Notes: a model not told the origin generated them from the sequence alone. Positions 36,197 to 45,930 are shown, counted from the stretch's first letter. The stretch: DNA of 64,000 nt from Flavobacterium zhairuonense (GCF_004352915.1 NZ_SJSY01000062.1:1-64000), one strand, 5' to 3'. Program-made: numbers and translations.

Positions 36197-36413
36197 ATTT
36201 CTTCTTTAAGTCAGTATAAATTGATTCCGCATCTGTGTAAAGGCTTTTATCTGAATTCAATTGACTATTCAAAATCTCTTGTTGCTCATCAGATAATTCA
36301 TAAGGCTTTACATTTGCAATCTCAAATTTGATCTTTAGTGATTTCATAAAAGCTTTTACAGCTTCAATTTGAGAAGCATCCTCGGTATATGCTGTGATGT
36401 TAATTGCTTGCAT
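36186..36413 (-). CDS. Antitoxin-like protein (second module)
   Basis: 75 residues beginning with a strand-helix pattern MQAINITAYTEDASQIEAVKAFMKSLKIKF and ending in a charged helix (IYTDLKKKYEL). It resembles the DUF2683-type partners often found before ParE toxins in Flavobacteria. It precedes and overlaps the toxin gene, the usual order. Confidence 0.8.
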   Translation of the reverse strand: MQAINITAYTEDASQIEAVKAFMKSLKIKFEIANVKPYELSDEQQEILNSQLNSDKSLYTDAESIYTDLKKKYEL

Positions 36414-36439
36414 GATATTGATTAACTAAAGTTGATTAA

Positions 36440-36447
36440 CAAAGTTA
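36440..36447 (-). promoter_or_regulatory. -7 box of the second toxin-antitoxin operon
   Basis: The minus strand reads TAACTTTG, the same 8-mer as in front of the first module, 26 bases before the antitoxin start. Confidence 0.55.
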
Positions 36448-36574
36448 AAACATAAAGCCTAACTTTCATGTTAATTTTTCTCAAACAAAATTCCAACTGA
36501 AATACTTTCTAGAATTTCTTATGAAATGCTTCATTATTCAGCGTAACAAAAATAAGTACTTTTCAAAAACAAAG

Positions 36575-36612
36575 AATTCCAAATCCCAATTAGAAATTTG
36601 GAATTTGGAATT
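36575..36612. repeat. AATTCCAAAT-type inverted repeat after proC
   Basis: AATTCCAAAT on the left is complementary to ATTTGGAATT on the right, which is followed by a second TTGGAATTTG unit. It lies 22 bases past the proC stop and could help end its transcript. Confidence 0.6.
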
Positions 36613-36634
36613 TGATATTTTAAAAATTAAAATT

Positions 36635-37420
36635 TTATTTCAACAATCCTTTGATTTGCTTCAAAGAAGTTTTGATTCCTTTTATCAAAGACGAACTGAA
36701 ACCATTGTGTTCCATTTCATTCAAACCGACAATTGTACAACCCTGCGGCGTTGTTACACGATCGATCAATTGTTCAGGGTGCACTTTCTCTTCTAACAAC
36801 ATTTTTGCAGCTCCTTTTGCTGTTTGTGCTGCTATTGCCAAAGCGGTATTCGAATCGAATCCGATTTCGATTCCGGCCTGCATAGAAGCACGTATATAGC
36901 GCAATGCATAAGCTGTCCCGCATGCACCTAAAACAGTTGCCGCGTCCATTAATTTTTCATCAATAACTGGAGCTGTTCCCAAATCCTTAAATAAATCTAC
37001 AATTGGCAACGCTTCTTGGCGGTCTGTTTCCGGAAAAGAAATACAAGTTGCTGATTCTCCAAATTGCGCAGCAATATTTGGCATGATACGCACAACCGGA
37101 AATTCATTATTTGTCTTATCCTGAAGCATGTCTAAAGACAATCCGCTCACTGCAGATGCAATTGTTTTATTTTTAACTACGGGAAGAATTTCAGCTAAAA
37201 CCGTATCAACCTGATAAGGCTTTATTGTCAAAATCACAACATCAGCTTCCTGAATATTGTGTTTATTATCATTAGACACTGTAATTCCATATTCAGATAA
37301 ATATTGAATACTGGCAATGTTTCTTCTTGTTACGGTAACTTGGTTGTTTTTTGAAAATTTAGCAATTCCCAAGGCAATAGAAACCCCAAGGTTTCCTCCC
37401 CCAATTATATGTACATTCAT
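36635..37420 (-). CDS. proC: Pyrroline-5-carboxylate reductase
   Basis: NAD(P)H-dependent last step of proline synthesis, 261 residues. The dinucleotide loop is IIGGGNLGVSIA (5-16); the C-terminal dimerisation region carries the family signature with GACGTAYALRYI and VTTPQGCTIVGL (usual form TSPGGTT). The wording of those motifs is slightly diverged but every block is in place. It is a single gene followed by a repeat-type hairpin. Confidence 0.93.
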   Translation of the reverse strand: MNVHIIGGGNLGVSIALGIAKFSKNNQVTVTRRNIASIQYLSEYGITVSNDNKHNIQEADVVILTIKPYQVDTVLAEILPVVKNKTIASAVSGLSLDMLQDKTNNEFPVVRIMPNIAAQFGESATCISFPETDRQEALPIVDLFKDLGTAPVIDEKLMDAATVLGACGTAYALRYIRASMQAGIEIGFDSNTALAIAAQTAKGAAKMLLEEKVHPEQLIDRVTTPQGCTIVGLNEMEHNGFSSSLIKGIKTSLKQIKGLLK

Positions 37421-37533
37421 ACTGCTTGGCTTTAATTTATTTTTGGCTGATTAACAGTCTGTTTTTTCGGCTACAAATTACATAGAATTTAAAGATTTTA
37501 AATCACTGTAATCTATTAATTTGTGCCAAAAAT

Positions 37534-38883
37534 CTAAAATCCAAGAATCATTTTTGCTACTCCAAAGTAGAGCATAATTCCAAAAACGTCATTTGTTGTT
37601 GTGATAAACGGACCCGTTGCAATTGCAGGATCGATTTTATTTTTATGAAGAAACAAGGGCACAAGTGTTCCTAAAGTCGCTGCAAATAAAATCACCACAA
37701 TCATAGAAATCGAAATCGCCAATCCAACAGAGTACTGTCCATACATAAGCGAATGATATCCTAAAAGAAGAAAAGAAATAATACTTCCTGAAATCATCGA
37801 AACTGTAAGTTCCTTGCTGAAATAACTGCGACTAAATTCTTTTAATGTTCCATTAGCCAAACCTTGCACAACAATTGCCGAAGCCTGAACGCCAATATTT
37901 CCAGCTGTTGCCGAAAGTAAAGGCACAAAAATAATTAAAGTTGAATATTTCTGGAAAGCGCTTTCATTGTCTTTCAACACAAATGAAGCTACAATTTCAA
38001 TCACCATTCCAATTAAAAGCCATGGCAAACGTGCTTTTGTCAATTCAAGAACACTGTCATTACTTTCAATGTCCTGCGTAATACCCGCTGCCAACTGGTA
38101 ATCTTTATCGGCTTCTTCCTTGATCACGTCAACGATATCATCGATGGTGATTCTTCCCACCAAACGACCAAGCTCATCAACAACTGGAATTGCCTCCAAA
38201 TCGTATTTTTGCATAATACGCGCTACCTCAACATCTTCGGTATCAACATTTACAAAATTCAATTTTCGGATATAGACATCGCCAATTTGAGTTTTTGTAG
38301 AAGAAGTCAGCAAATCCTTAAGAGATAATCTTCCTTTTAACCTATTTTCATCGTCAACAACATAGATAGAATGAACCCTTGAAACGTTCTCGGCTTGAAT
38401 ACGCATTTCTTTGACGCAAGTCAAGACATTCCAATTTTCATTGACTTTTACAAGCTCTTTACCCATCAAACCACCCGCTGTGTTTTCGTCATAGCGCAAT
38501 AATTCAACGATGTCTTTTGCGTGTTCAACATCTACTAACTCCGAGATTACTTCCGCTTTAATATCTTGCGAAAGCTCAGCGATAATATCGGCAGCATCGT
38601 TTGTTTCAAGCTCATCAAGCTCTTCGGCGATTTCTTTAGGCGAAAGTCGGCTTAAGATGTTTTCACGAAGATCTTCTTCTAATTCAAGAAGAATTTCGGC
38701 TGTTTTGTCACTATCTAAAACCTTGAAAATATAAGTTGCTTCGTCAAAATCTAATTCTTCTAGAATTTCGGCGATATCAGCATGGTGAAGGTCATTAAGT
38801 AAAATTTCAAGTTCGTTGTCATTTTTCTTAACGATTAGTTCCTCTAATTGGTGGATAAATTCTTTGCTAACTTTGAACTCCAT
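37534..38883 (-). CDS. mgtE: Magnesium transporter MgtE
   Basis: A Mg2+ channel of 449 residues with three parts: an N-terminal superhelical MgtE domain (about 15-125, [20 protein letters not shown]), a CBS pair (about 130-250, with [17 protein letters not shown] and [16 protein letters not shown]), and five membrane helices. The helices contain the pore region with [17 protein letters not shown] and the final [13 protein letters not shown]. The start overlaps the end of rsmA by 17 bases, so it is translated as the second gene of that operon. Confidence 0.96.
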   Translation of the reverse strand: MEFKVSKEFIHQLEELIVKKNDNELEILLNDLHHADIAEILEELDFDEATYIFKVLDSDKTAEILLELEEDLRENILSRLSPKEIAEELDELETNDAADIIAELSQDIKAEVISELVDVEHAKDIVELLRYDENTAGGLMGKELVKVNENWNVLTCVKEMRIQAENVSRVHSIYVVDDENRLKGRLSLKDLLTSSTKTQIGDVYIRKLNFVNVDTEDVEVARIMQKYDLEAIPVVDELGRLVGRITIDDIVDVIKEEADKDYQLAAGITQDIESNDSVLELTKARLPWLLIGMVIEIVASFVLKDNESAFQKYSTLIIFVPLLSATAGNIGVQASAIVVQGLANGTLKEFSRSYFSKELTVSMISGSIISFLLLGYHSLMYGQYSVGLAISISMIVVILFAATLGTLVPLFLHKNKIDPAIATGPFITTTNDVFGIMLYFGVAKMILGF

Positions 38884-39652
38884 CGGCTTCTATTTTTTGA
38901 GTCAAAACAATAAATTCCTCAACGCTAAGCTGTTCGGGACGTTTATCAAAGATAGTGTCTTCTCGCAGATTATCTGATAAATTTAATGTTTTCAAACTGT
39001 TACGTAATGTTTTTCGTCTTTGTTGAAAAGCTGTTTTTACAACCGTAAAAAACAACTTTTCACCACACGGAAGGCTATAATCTTCCTTTCGGGTCATTTT
39101 CATCACACCCGACTTGACCTTGGGCGGAGGAATAAAAACATTTTCGTTTACAGTAAACAAATACTCAGTATCATAGAAAGCCTGTGACAACACAGACAAG
39201 ATTCCGTAGGTTTTTGATCCTTTTTTCTCGCAGATTCGCTCTGCAACTTCCTTTTGAAACATTCCAGAAAATTCTGGAATCTGATCTCTAAATTCTAATG
39301 TTCTAAAAACAATCTGAGATGAGATGTTATAAGGGAAGTTACCAATAATGGCGAACTGTTTGTTCTCGTAAACCTGATTTATATTGTATTTCAGGAAGTC
39401 TTCTGAAATAATTTTGTCTTTTAACTTTGGGTAATTTGCATCTAAATACGCTACAGATTCAGTATCGATCTCGATTACTCGTGTTGTGATTGGCTTATCA
39501 AGCAAGTATTTAGTAAGCACACCCATCCCTGGTCCTATTTCTAAAACCTCATCATATCCTTTTAGACTCAAAGTATCGGCAATTGCTTTTGCGATACTTT
39601 CGTCTTTAAGGAAATGCTGTCCTAAATGTTTTTTGGCTTTTACTTTTTCCAT
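38867..39652 (-). CDS. rsmA: 16S rRNA dimethyladenosine transferase
   Basis: Also known as ksgA. It dimethylates two adjacent adenosines near the 3' end of 16S rRNA during 30S assembly. From the chosen start it has 261 residues: [18 protein letters not shown]-binding [11 protein letters not shown] and the catalytic NFPY ([10 protein letters not shown]). A Met 10 codons upstream coincides with the -7 box of the gene and was rejected. mgtE follows with overlap; DUF4286 and the TPR gene lie upstream. Confidence 0.97.
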   Translation of the reverse strand: MEKVKAKKHLGQHFLKDESIAKAIADTLSLKGYDEVLEIGPGMGVLTKYLLDKPITTRVIEIDTESVAYLDANYPKLKDKIISEDFLKYNINQVYENKQFAIIGNFPYNISSQIVFRTLEFRDQIPEFSGMFQKEVAERICEKKGSKTYGILSVLSQAFYDTEYLFTVNENVFIPPPKVKSGVMKMTRKEDYSLPCGEKLFFTVVKTAFQQRRKTLRNSLKTLNLSDNLREDTIFDKRPEQLSVEEFIVLTQKIEADGVQS

Positions 39653-39679
39653 TTTCTTACCTGTTTTGCCACGAGGCTG

Positions 39680-39687
39680 CAAAAGTA
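39680..39687 (-). promoter_or_regulatory. -7 box for rsmA-mgtE
   Basis: The minus strand reads TACTTTTG (TAnnTTTG), 27 bases before the chosen rsmA start and across the rejected upstream ATG. Confidence 0.6.
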
Positions 39688-39724
39688 TTCTTTTTAAATC
39701 AAAGGCTCAAAGCTTATTCTTTTT

Positions 39725-39800
39725 TTTTTGCCACAAAGGCACCAAGACATAAAGCTTTATGCTTTTTTGGCCACGAATTCCACAAATTATCACAAATTAT
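39725..39800. repeat. CCACAAAG/CCACGAATT-type intergenic repeat
   Basis: Spacer upstream of rsmA with GCCACAAAGGCACCAAGACA, an AAAGC/GCTTT mini-hairpin and the tandem CACAAATTAT twice. It uses the same vocabulary as the other CAAAG spacers in the window. Confidence 0.55.
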
Positions 39801-39848
39801 GAATATAATCATCCTCATAATTCGTCAAATCTGCAATCTACATTTTTA

Positions 39849-40160
39849 TTAATGTTCTGAAATAACCTCCAATTCTGTTCTAAAAGAAAGCATTTTATCT
39901 GCAAACAATTCTAAAGCTTCTCTGTCAAACTTCGGTTGATCTTCTAGATAATATTTTTCCAACGTTTCCTTGCTGTCCGTTGTATATTGCACCGAATATG
40001 TTATACCGCCCATTTCTTCTTCAACCAAAACCTTTACAATTCGTGCAGATGAAAATTTTTGCGTAGCCAGAATTTCTGGAATATGTTTTTCCTGCATCCA
40101 TTTCAACCATTGGTCGTGAGCGCTTTCGTGTATATTGGTGGTGATGTTGTAAATAATCAT
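39849..40160 (-). CDS. DUF4286 family protein
   Basis: 103 residues with a ferredoxin-like pattern: MIIYNITTNIHESAHDQWLKWM, then HIPEILATQKF and GGITYSVQYTTDSKETLEKYY. This matches the DUF4286 family, small cytoplasmic proteins of unknown role. It lies between the TPR gene and rsmA on the same strand, a position I recall as common in Flavobacteria. Confidence 0.82.
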   Translation of the reverse strand: MIIYNITTNIHESAHDQWLKWMQEKHIPEILATQKFSSARIVKVLVEEEMGGITYSVQYTTDSKETLEKYYLEDQPKFDREALELFADKMLSFRTELEVISEH

Positions 40161-40169
40161 TTTTTTTTT

Positions 40170-40201
40170 AAGGTTCTGAGATTCTAAGGTTCTAAGGTTC
40201 T
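40170..40201. repeat. 8-bp-period array (AAGGTTCT type)
   Basis: Four contiguous 8-base units AAGGTTCT, GAGATTCT, AAGGTTCT, AAGGTTCT, immediately upstream of the DUF4286 start. It is the reverse complement family of the array at 28050. Confidence 0.85.
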
Positions 40202-40265
40202 AAGTTTTTCTTACTAGACGCTTAAAAGCAAATCATCCTATTATTAATTCTTTTAATTTATTCAA

Positions 40266-40293
40266 TTAAACGGTTAAACGAATAACCGATTAA
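40266..40293 (-). terminator. Possible terminator after the TPR gene
   Basis: Stem TTAAACGGTTA/TAACCGATTAA with one mismatch and a 6-base loop, without a clean T run. Confidence 0.45.
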
Positions 40294-40299
40294 ATCAAA

Positions 40300-42081
40300 T
40301 CACAAATTCTTGTCTCCTCTTAATTCTCTATATTTTTTTCTGGCATCAACAAAGTAAATACTGTCTTGATGATTGAAAATTACCTTTTCATACAAAGGTT
40401 TTGCTTTTTCGATATCGTGAAGTTCATCGCTGTAAATTTCTGCTGAAAAAAACAATGCTTCATCAACATAAATTCCATCTCCATGATGGTCTATGATTTG
40501 CTGATATTGGCTTAAAGCCGAATTATAATCTTTCAGGCTTTCGTATATTTTTCCTAAACGCAACATTGTAACGGCTTCAATTTCCTGTCCTTTAAAGGTT
40601 TTCAAGATATTCTGAAACTGTGTAATAGCTTCTTGCTTTTTATTCTGATAAATTAAAAAATCGGCTTTAGCGAATTGTTTCAATGCTGTTTGCGTCGAAT
40701 CGGCCACGGTATTGTCGTTTATCAGTAAAAAATACTCAAGAGCGTCGTTTGCAATCAATTGCGTGTTAGCCGACTTTAATTCTTTAAACTGTTTTAAAGC
40801 CCATTCAAAATCGGTTTTATAATAACTTGTTTTTGCCGCTTTCAAACTTGCTTCATGCGCCATGACATCATTTTTCAAATCCAGTTGAATCTGGGAATAA
40901 TAAATCAACGCCTGATTGAATTTTTCCTGCAAAAGCAAAATATCCCCCAATTCCATTTTAGCATCTGCTTGCTGATAATCGTTTAAATTGAGTTCCAAAG
41001 CATGTTTGACAATCGCAATACCTTCTTCTGGGTTTTTCAAGTTAAACGCCGCAAAATGTGCCTTAATTAGCTGTAAAGATAAAGTAAAAGGAGTTGTTCC
41101 ATAAGTTGTAAGCAATTGTTGCAACTCAGCATCAATTGCCGGATAATCTTTTTCTTGTGCTTTGTCAATTTTGATTTGCATCAAATAGGCATTTGACTGA
41201 ATCAACAAATCCTGATCTTTAGTATTTTGAAGAATGAAGTTTAAGATTTCCGAAGCGGTTTCATCATCATCTTCATTCATTGCAAACTGACTTAGGTTTA
41301 TTATGCTTGAAAGCGATTCAGGTTCGCGTTTGTAAATCGCTTTTTCTTGAATAAACGCTTTTCCAAATTCTTTCTGTTGTACATAAAACCAGCTCAAATA
41401 ATGATTCCAAAACACATCTTGATCTTTTTGTGTTTTTAAAATCAAAGCTTTTCGCATGGCATCTTTAAAAGCAGTATTATCTGTTTCACCATTCATAAAA
41501 CGAGATAATTGCGTTTGGATCAAATTTGCATTTTGCGGATTTCTATAGGATTCGTTCAACAACAGATCAATCATTTCATCTGTTTTACCCAATTGCCCGT
41601 ACAACATTCCAATTTGAAAATTAAAATTGTAATTCGGCTGCATCTGCATTGCGGTTTGATATGCCTTTAAAGCATACTCCAACAATACTTTTTTCTCAAA
41701 CGAATTTCCAATTCCGTAAACATCATTTGGATTTACTTTGATTTTTTCTATTGCCTGATCGTAATAATTTCGGGCTTTAGACTCGTTTTTCTGAAGTTGG
41801 TAATTGTATCCCAATTCCACCAAAAAAACGCCTTGTTTATATTTGCTATAACGATCCAAAATTGCTTTTTCGGCAACCTGAAATTGCTGCAATTGCTGAT
41901 AGCAGTCAATAGTTCTTAAAAAATATTGGGTATTTGAAGGCGCACTATTCAAGAGCTCTTCATAACTGACTTTTGCTTTTTCAAAATCGCCTTTATCGTA
42001 GTAATATTGAGCCAATTGCTCATTTTGGGCGAATGCAAAACCAGACCACAACAAAACGATATAGATAAAGATGTTTTTCAT
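40300..42081 (-). CDS. Tetratricopeptide-repeat protein, exported
   Basis: 593 residues with a signal peptide (to about 18, WSGFAFAQ) and TPR-like helical pairs through the whole length; clear units are AQYYYDKGDFEKAKVSYEEL and the C-terminal AVTMLRLGKIYESLKDYNSA. It has no catalytic domain. It probably works in the periplasm as a scaffold for protein-protein contacts. It lies 86 bases downstream of serS, behind a strong terminator. Confidence 0.88.
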   Translation of the reverse strand: MKNIFIYIVLLWSGFAFAQNEQLAQYYYDKGDFEKAKVSYEELLNSAPSNTQYFLRTIDCYQQLQQFQVAEKAILDRYSKYKQGVFLVELGYNYQLQKNESKARNYYDQAIEKIKVNPNDVYGIGNSFEKKVLLEYALKAYQTAMQMQPNYNFNFQIGMLYGQLGKTDEMIDLLLNESYRNPQNANLIQTQLSRFMNGETDNTAFKDAMRKALILKTQKDQDVFWNHYLSWFYVQQKEFGKAFIQEKAIYKREPESLSSIINLSQFAMNEDDDETASEILNFILQNTKDQDLLIQSNAYLMQIKIDKAQEKDYPAIDAELQQLLTTYGTTPFTLSLQLIKAHFAAFNLKNPEEGIAIVKHALELNLNDYQQADAKMELGDILLLQEKFNQALIYYSQIQLDLKNDVMAHEASLKAAKTSYYKTDFEWALKQFKELKSANTQLIANDALEYFLLINDNTVADSTQTALKQFAKADFLIYQNKKQEAITQFQNILKTFKGQEIEAVTMLRLGKIYESLKDYNSALSQYQQIIDHHGDGIYVDEALFFSAEIYSDELHDIEKAKPLYEKVIFNHQDSIYFVDARKKYRELRGDKNL

Positions 42082-42117
42082 ATTTCAGTTTTTAATGTGG
42101 GATTTTTGAAATTAGTA

Positions 42118-42149
42118 AAACCTAACAGCTTTTTAAAACTGTTAGGTTT
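42118..42149 (-). terminator. Terminator after serS
   Basis: Perfect 11-base stem AAACCTAACAG/CTGTTAGGTTT with a 10-base loop. Confidence 0.85.
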
Positions 42150-42167
42150 ATCTAAGTTACTAAAAAA

Positions 42168-43439
42168 TTAGTTTATAATATCAAAACCACAATAAGGACG
42201 CAATACTTCTGGAATTACGATTCCTTCCGGCGTTTGGTAATTTTCTAAAATTCCGGCCAAAACTCTAGGCAAAGCCAATGAACTTCCGTTTAATGTATGC
42301 GCCAATTGGTTTTTTCCATCTTTGTCTTTGAAACGTAATTTCAAGCGGTTTGCTTGGAAAGTTTCGAAGTTAGAAACAGAACTAATTTCTAACCAACGAT
42401 CTTGCGCTGTAGAAAACACTTCAAAATCATAAGTCAAAGCCGATGTGAATCCCATATCGCCTCCGCAAAGACGTAAGATTCTGTATGGCAATTTTAATTC
42501 CTGCAAAATGTTTTTTACGTGTTCTACCATTCCATCCAAAGCCTCGTATGATTTTTCAGGATGCTCGATGCGTACAATTTCAACTTTGTCAAATTGGTGC
42601 AAACGGTTTAATCCGCGTACGTGCGCTCCATAAGAACCTGCTTCACGACGGAAACATGGCGTATAAGCAGTCTGTAAAACTGGCAATTCGCTTTCATTTA
42701 AAATCACATCGCGGAATAAATTCGTAACTGGAACCTCAGCAGTTGGAATTAAATATAAATCATCAACTGTTGCATGATACATTTGTCCTTCTTTGTCTGG
42801 CAATTGTCCTGTTCCGTAGCCAGAAGCTTCATTTACCAAATGAGGAACTTGAACTTCATTATATCCTGCAACTGTATTTTTATCTAAAAAATAATTGATT
42901 AAAGCACGTTGTAAACGAGCTCCTTTTCCTTTGTAAACAGGAAAACCAGCGCCAGTAATTTTTACACCAAGCTCAAAATCTATAATATCATATTTTTTCA
43001 CCAATTCCCAGTGTGGTTGTGCGCCTTCGTGCAAAACCGGAATTTCTCCTTCTTGAAAAACATTCAAATTGTCATCTGGAGTTTTTCCTTCAGGAACAAT
43101 ATCAGCAGGCAAATTTGGTAAAGTGTACAGTTTATTTGTTAGCTCAACAGCAAGTGCTTCGGCTTTTTCGCCAAGTTCTTTGCTTTTTTCTTTTAATGAA
43201 ACTGTTTTTTCTTTTAAGATTGCAGCTTTAGCTTTCTCTCCAGCTTTCATCAATTCGCCAATATCTTTGGATAATTTATTAGATTCAGATAAAACATTGT
43301 CCAATTCTACTTGCACAGCACGACGGTTTTCATCTAATTGCACCACCTCTTCAACAACGCTTTTAGCATCGATATTTCGTTTTGCTAAAGCCTTGATTAC
43401 TTTCTCTTGATTCTCTCTAATAAATGCGATTTGTAACAT
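42168..43439 (-). CDS. serS: Seryl-tRNA synthetase
   Basis: Class II synthetase charging tRNA-Ser, 423 residues. The N-terminal coiled-coil arm (about 1-110) reaches the tRNA. Class II motif 2 is seen in YTPCFRREAGSYG, after TAEVPVTN, and motif 3 at the end in NGSSLALPRVLAGILENYQ. Complete and of normal length. A -7 box lies about 40 bases before the start. Confidence 0.98.
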   Translation of the reverse strand: MLQIAFIRENQEKVIKALAKRNIDAKSVVEEVVQLDENRRAVQVELDNVLSESNKLSKDIGELMKAGEKAKAAILKEKTVSLKEKSKELGEKAEALAVELTNKLYTLPNLPADIVPEGKTPDDNLNVFQEGEIPVLHEGAQPHWELVKKYDIIDFELGVKITGAGFPVYKGKGARLQRALINYFLDKNTVAGYNEVQVPHLVNEASGYGTGQLPDKEGQMYHATVDDLYLIPTAEVPVTNLFRDVILNESELPVLQTAYTPCFRREAGSYGAHVRGLNRLHQFDKVEIVRIEHPEKSYEALDGMVEHVKNILQELKLPYRILRLCGGDMGFTSALTYDFEVFSTAQDRWLEISSVSNFETFQANRLKLRFKDKDGKNQLAHTLNGSSLALPRVLAGILENYQTPEGIVIPEVLRPYCGFDIIN

Positions 43440-43479
43440 AGCTTGTTTTTTATAACTATTGTATTTTTTATAACGGAAG

Positions 43480-43487
43480 CAAATTTA
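43480..43487 (-). promoter_or_regulatory. -7 box for serS
   Basis: The minus strand reads TAAATTTG (TAnnTTTG). A TTG lies 24 bases further upstream, slightly beyond the usual spacing. Confidence 0.5.
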
Positions 43488-43496
43488 AGCAAATGT

Positions 43497-43620
43497 TTGG
43501 TAAGATTACCACAAAGTTTTTAAGGAAAAACGTATTCCGCAAAGACACACAAAAATTGCATGAAGGCTCACAAAGCTTTTTAAAAATAATCTTTGTAAAA
43601 CTTGCTGTGATCTTTACCTA
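43497..43620. repeat. CAAAG-type imperfect inverted repeat
   Basis: GGTAAGATTACCACAAAG on the left roughly mirrors the right end (CTGTGATCTTTACC). Inside, ACAAAGCTTTTTAAAA pairs with a later CTTTGT. It fills the middle of the 417-base serS/lipoprotein gap; the rest holds the two divergent promoters and nothing else visible. Confidence 0.6.
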
Positions 43621-43818
43621 CTTCTGTCAAAAAAACACACAACAAAACTATAATACCATATTAATTGTGTTCAAATTTTGTCACGCAGCTTGATCTAACG
43701 TTTGTTTAATCCTAAGAAATTCGCACATAAATTCATAAAAAACACTTAAACCTCAAGAGACTAAAAATCAACAAAATGAAAAATTATATTAAAAGATAAC
43801 TTACTAAAATAATTCTGA

Positions 43819-43826
43819 TATATTTG
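43819..43826 (+). promoter_or_regulatory. -7 box for the small lipoprotein gene
   Basis: TATATTTG, an exact TAnnTTTG match, 30 bases before the start. Confidence 0.55.
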
Positions 43827-43856
43827 TTTTAACAATAATTTAGAACGATTAAGCCT

Positions 43857-44339
43857 ATGAAAAAAATTACTTTATTACTCGTATTGTTTGTTTCTGTAGT
43901 ATTTACTGGTTGCGGTGAACAAACTACAACAAGTTACAACAATCAAATTGTCGAAGCACACAAAAAACTTTTTGATGCAAACGATGCATTTTTAAGTAGC
44001 AGTTTAAATTTTATTGGAAAACCAGAATCAAAAAAAGACTTTCTAAAATTAATTGCTTCAACTAGAAACAAACTTGTTGCTGCGCAAAAACCTGTTGACC
44101 TTTTAGCTCCTTTGAACACAGATCACGGTCTTAGAAAAACAATGCTGGAAATGTTTGACCTTAGCATTGCCTCAATGGATGGTTTTGAAGCAAATATAGA
44201 CATGCTTACAACAAAGGACAATGAAGAAAAAGCAGCTACAATGATGCAAGGCGCTTTTAGCGGATTATTAGAACTTGACAAAGAAATCAAAGCAATTCAA
44301 GTTGAATATGCAGATGCTAATAATGCTCAATTAAGATAA
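43857..44339 (+). CDS. Small helical lipoprotein
   Basis: 160 residues with lipobox FTGC (Cys19). The mature part is predicted to be helical with regular Lys/Glu spacing (YNNQIVEAHKKLFDANDAFL) and may be a four-helix bundle. It resembles a group of conserved surface proteins annotated as LIC11966-like, by eye only. No enzymatic motif is seen. The terminator hairpin begins inside its last codons. Confidence 0.75.
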   Translation: MKKITLLLVLFVSVVFTGCGEQTTTSYNNQIVEAHKKLFDANDAFLSSSLNFIGKPESKKDFLKLIASTRNKLVAAQKPVDLLAPLNTDHGLRKTMLEMFDLSIASMDGFEANIDMLTTKDNEEKAATMMQGAFSGLLELDKEIKAIQVEYADANNAQLR

Positions 44340-44356
44340 AATCTTAATTGGGCATT
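44322..44356 (+). terminator. Terminator overlapping the lipoprotein stop codon
   Basis: Sixteen-base stem AATGCTCAATTAAGAT/ATCTTAATTGGGCATT (one G-T pair) with a 3-base loop that contains part of the stop codon; CCTTTTTAG follows. Confidence 0.75.
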
Positions 44357-44379
44357 AGTCCCTTTTTAGCAGTCAGGAT

Positions 44380-45930
44380 TTATAATCCTTTATTCTCTGC
44401 CAATAACTCTTTCAATTCATTTGTTTTTAAAAAGGCGGCAAAACGTCCGGAAAGCAGTAACATTTCCTTTTCTTCTGGAGTTATTTTGAGTTTGGTTTCA
44501 ACGTGCGATGTGTATTCGTAAAGCATCAAAAGCTCGCTTGCGCCAAAATCCTTAAACGTTTCTTTATCTAAACTAGAAAGCTGCAACTCGCCATTTTTAT
44601 CCTTCTTAAAACGATCTTCCCCAAACTTTTCAATTAATTTTGCTTTGAAATCATCATGAAGTTTAAGCCAGCTTGCTGCTTCATCATTGGAATTTTTTAA
44701 TTGAGTTACTAAATCTTTGTAAGCTTCATCTTTTTTCAAGGTCAACAAATAATCTCTCAAAGTTGTGAAACCAATAACTTGGTAATTTGAAGTCGGGATT
44801 TTATATTTATCCAACACATTTTCGACATCTTTCTCAAAAGTAATATAACGCGTTTGAACCGTATATAACGATGCCGTTTCAAGCAATGAAAGCAATTTGA
44901 TTTTCTCGTCGTTTATAAAAGGCGCTTTTTTGCCAGGTCCTAAACAATCAATAAAAAGTGCTTTTTTGTTTTTGTCTTTTACTTTGGTATCGCTGTGAAG
45001 CAATTCAATCAAAGTTTCATAACCCATATTATCTGATGCACCACCATCAATCACACATAAAATTTTATCCTGATTTTTAATTCCGAATTTCGTTTTCGGA
45101 AGAACGCCCGGAAACGCAGAACTTGCCGTTATAGCATACGTTAGCGGAAAATCGTAACCATTATTAATTTGGTTTCCGTCAAGCGGAAGTGAAGCTTTGT
45201 TTGGAGCTAAAGAAGAATTGATTTTCAAGCCATGAATAATGTGAGGCATAAACGGAACGCGTTCTCCATTGTTGTACGCTGTTCCATTAGCCACTATCAT
45301 TGGAAGTCTCGGACTTAGTTTGCTTTCTTTCGGAATAAAAAAGTCAGATAAAAGCATTTGAGTTTTGAACTTATTCTCATTTTCTGGATTTGCGCTATCG
45401 TATTGCAAAACCTCTAAATCCAAACGTTGCGCCATCGAGATTTTCTCGCCTTTTTCATTTCGTCCATTATTAAGAAGCGATAAAATCGAAGCTGATTTGC
45501 TTACATCAGATTTATAAGCGTCGGCTTTTGAGAAATAAAATTCATTAAAACTACAATTGTCATATTGCAGTTTGTTTTTTAGAATCGTCAAATAATATCC
45601 TGCCGAATAACAACCGCCCGAAACCGTTGAGAAATAATCAATTTCATTCAGAAAATTCCGGCCTGAATCATCTTCCTGAATGTCTTCTAAACCTAAAAGC
45701 ACACCCAAGCTAAAAAACTGCGCTCGTGATCCACCGCCAGAAATCCCGACTCCTAAAGCAATATTTGGATTTTGAATCCGCGAATCACGATCCTGCACCG
45801 ATTTATAATCATTTAAAGAAACAGCTGGGATCGAATTATAATTGATCTCTGAAAAAAGATTGATTTTGTTTTGAGAAAACCCAATTTGCATCAAAAGAAA
45901 AAACAATATCAGATTGTATTTATATCTCAT
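44380..45930 (-). CDS. Patatin-like phospholipase
   Basis: A 516-residue exported protein with a signal peptide (to about 20, QIGFSQ) and a patatin/cPLA2-type fold. Visible catalytic elements are the oxyanion loop GGGSR (65-69), nucleophile Ser104 in STVSGG (the GxSxG equivalent) and the dyad Asp295 in VIDGGASDN. It should hydrolyse acyl chains of lipids in the periplasm or at the membrane. A start nine codons further upstream is possible, but the chosen one gives a standard signal peptide. It is downstream of a membrane protein gene on the same strand. Confidence 0.88.
   Translation of the reverse strand: MRYKYNLILFFLLMQIGFSQNKINLFSEINYNSIPAVSLNDYKSVQDRDSRIQNPNIALGVGISGGGSRAQFFSLGVLLGLEDIQEDDSGRNFLNEIDYFSTVSGGCYSAGYYLTILKNKLQYDNCSFNEFYFSKADAYKSDVSKSASILSLLNNGRNEKGEKISMAQRLDLEVLQYDSANPENENKFKTQMLLSDFFIPKESKLSPRLPMIVANGTAYNNGERVPFMPHIIHGLKINSSLAPNKASLPLDGNQINNGYDFPLTYAITASSAFPGVLPKTKFGIKNQDKILCVIDGGASDNMGYETLIELLHSDTKVKDKNKKALFIDCLGPGKKAPFINDEKIKLLSLLETASLYTVQTRYITFEKDVENVLDKYKIPTSNYQVIGFTTLRDYLLTLKKDEAYKDLVTQLKNSNDEAASWLKLHDDFKAKLIEKFGEDRFKKDKNGELQLSSLDKETFKDFGASELLMLYEYTSHVETKLKITPEEKEMLLLSGRFAAFLKTNELKELLAENKGL

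Noticed and set aside
36521..36796. Open frame of 91 codons over the proC 3' end
   Set aside because: It is made of the AATTCCAAAT-type repeat and antisense proC sequence.
43493..43693. Open frame of 66 codons between serS and the lipoprotein gene
   Set aside because: It is the translation of the intergenic inverted repeat, and similar peptides arise from related spacers.
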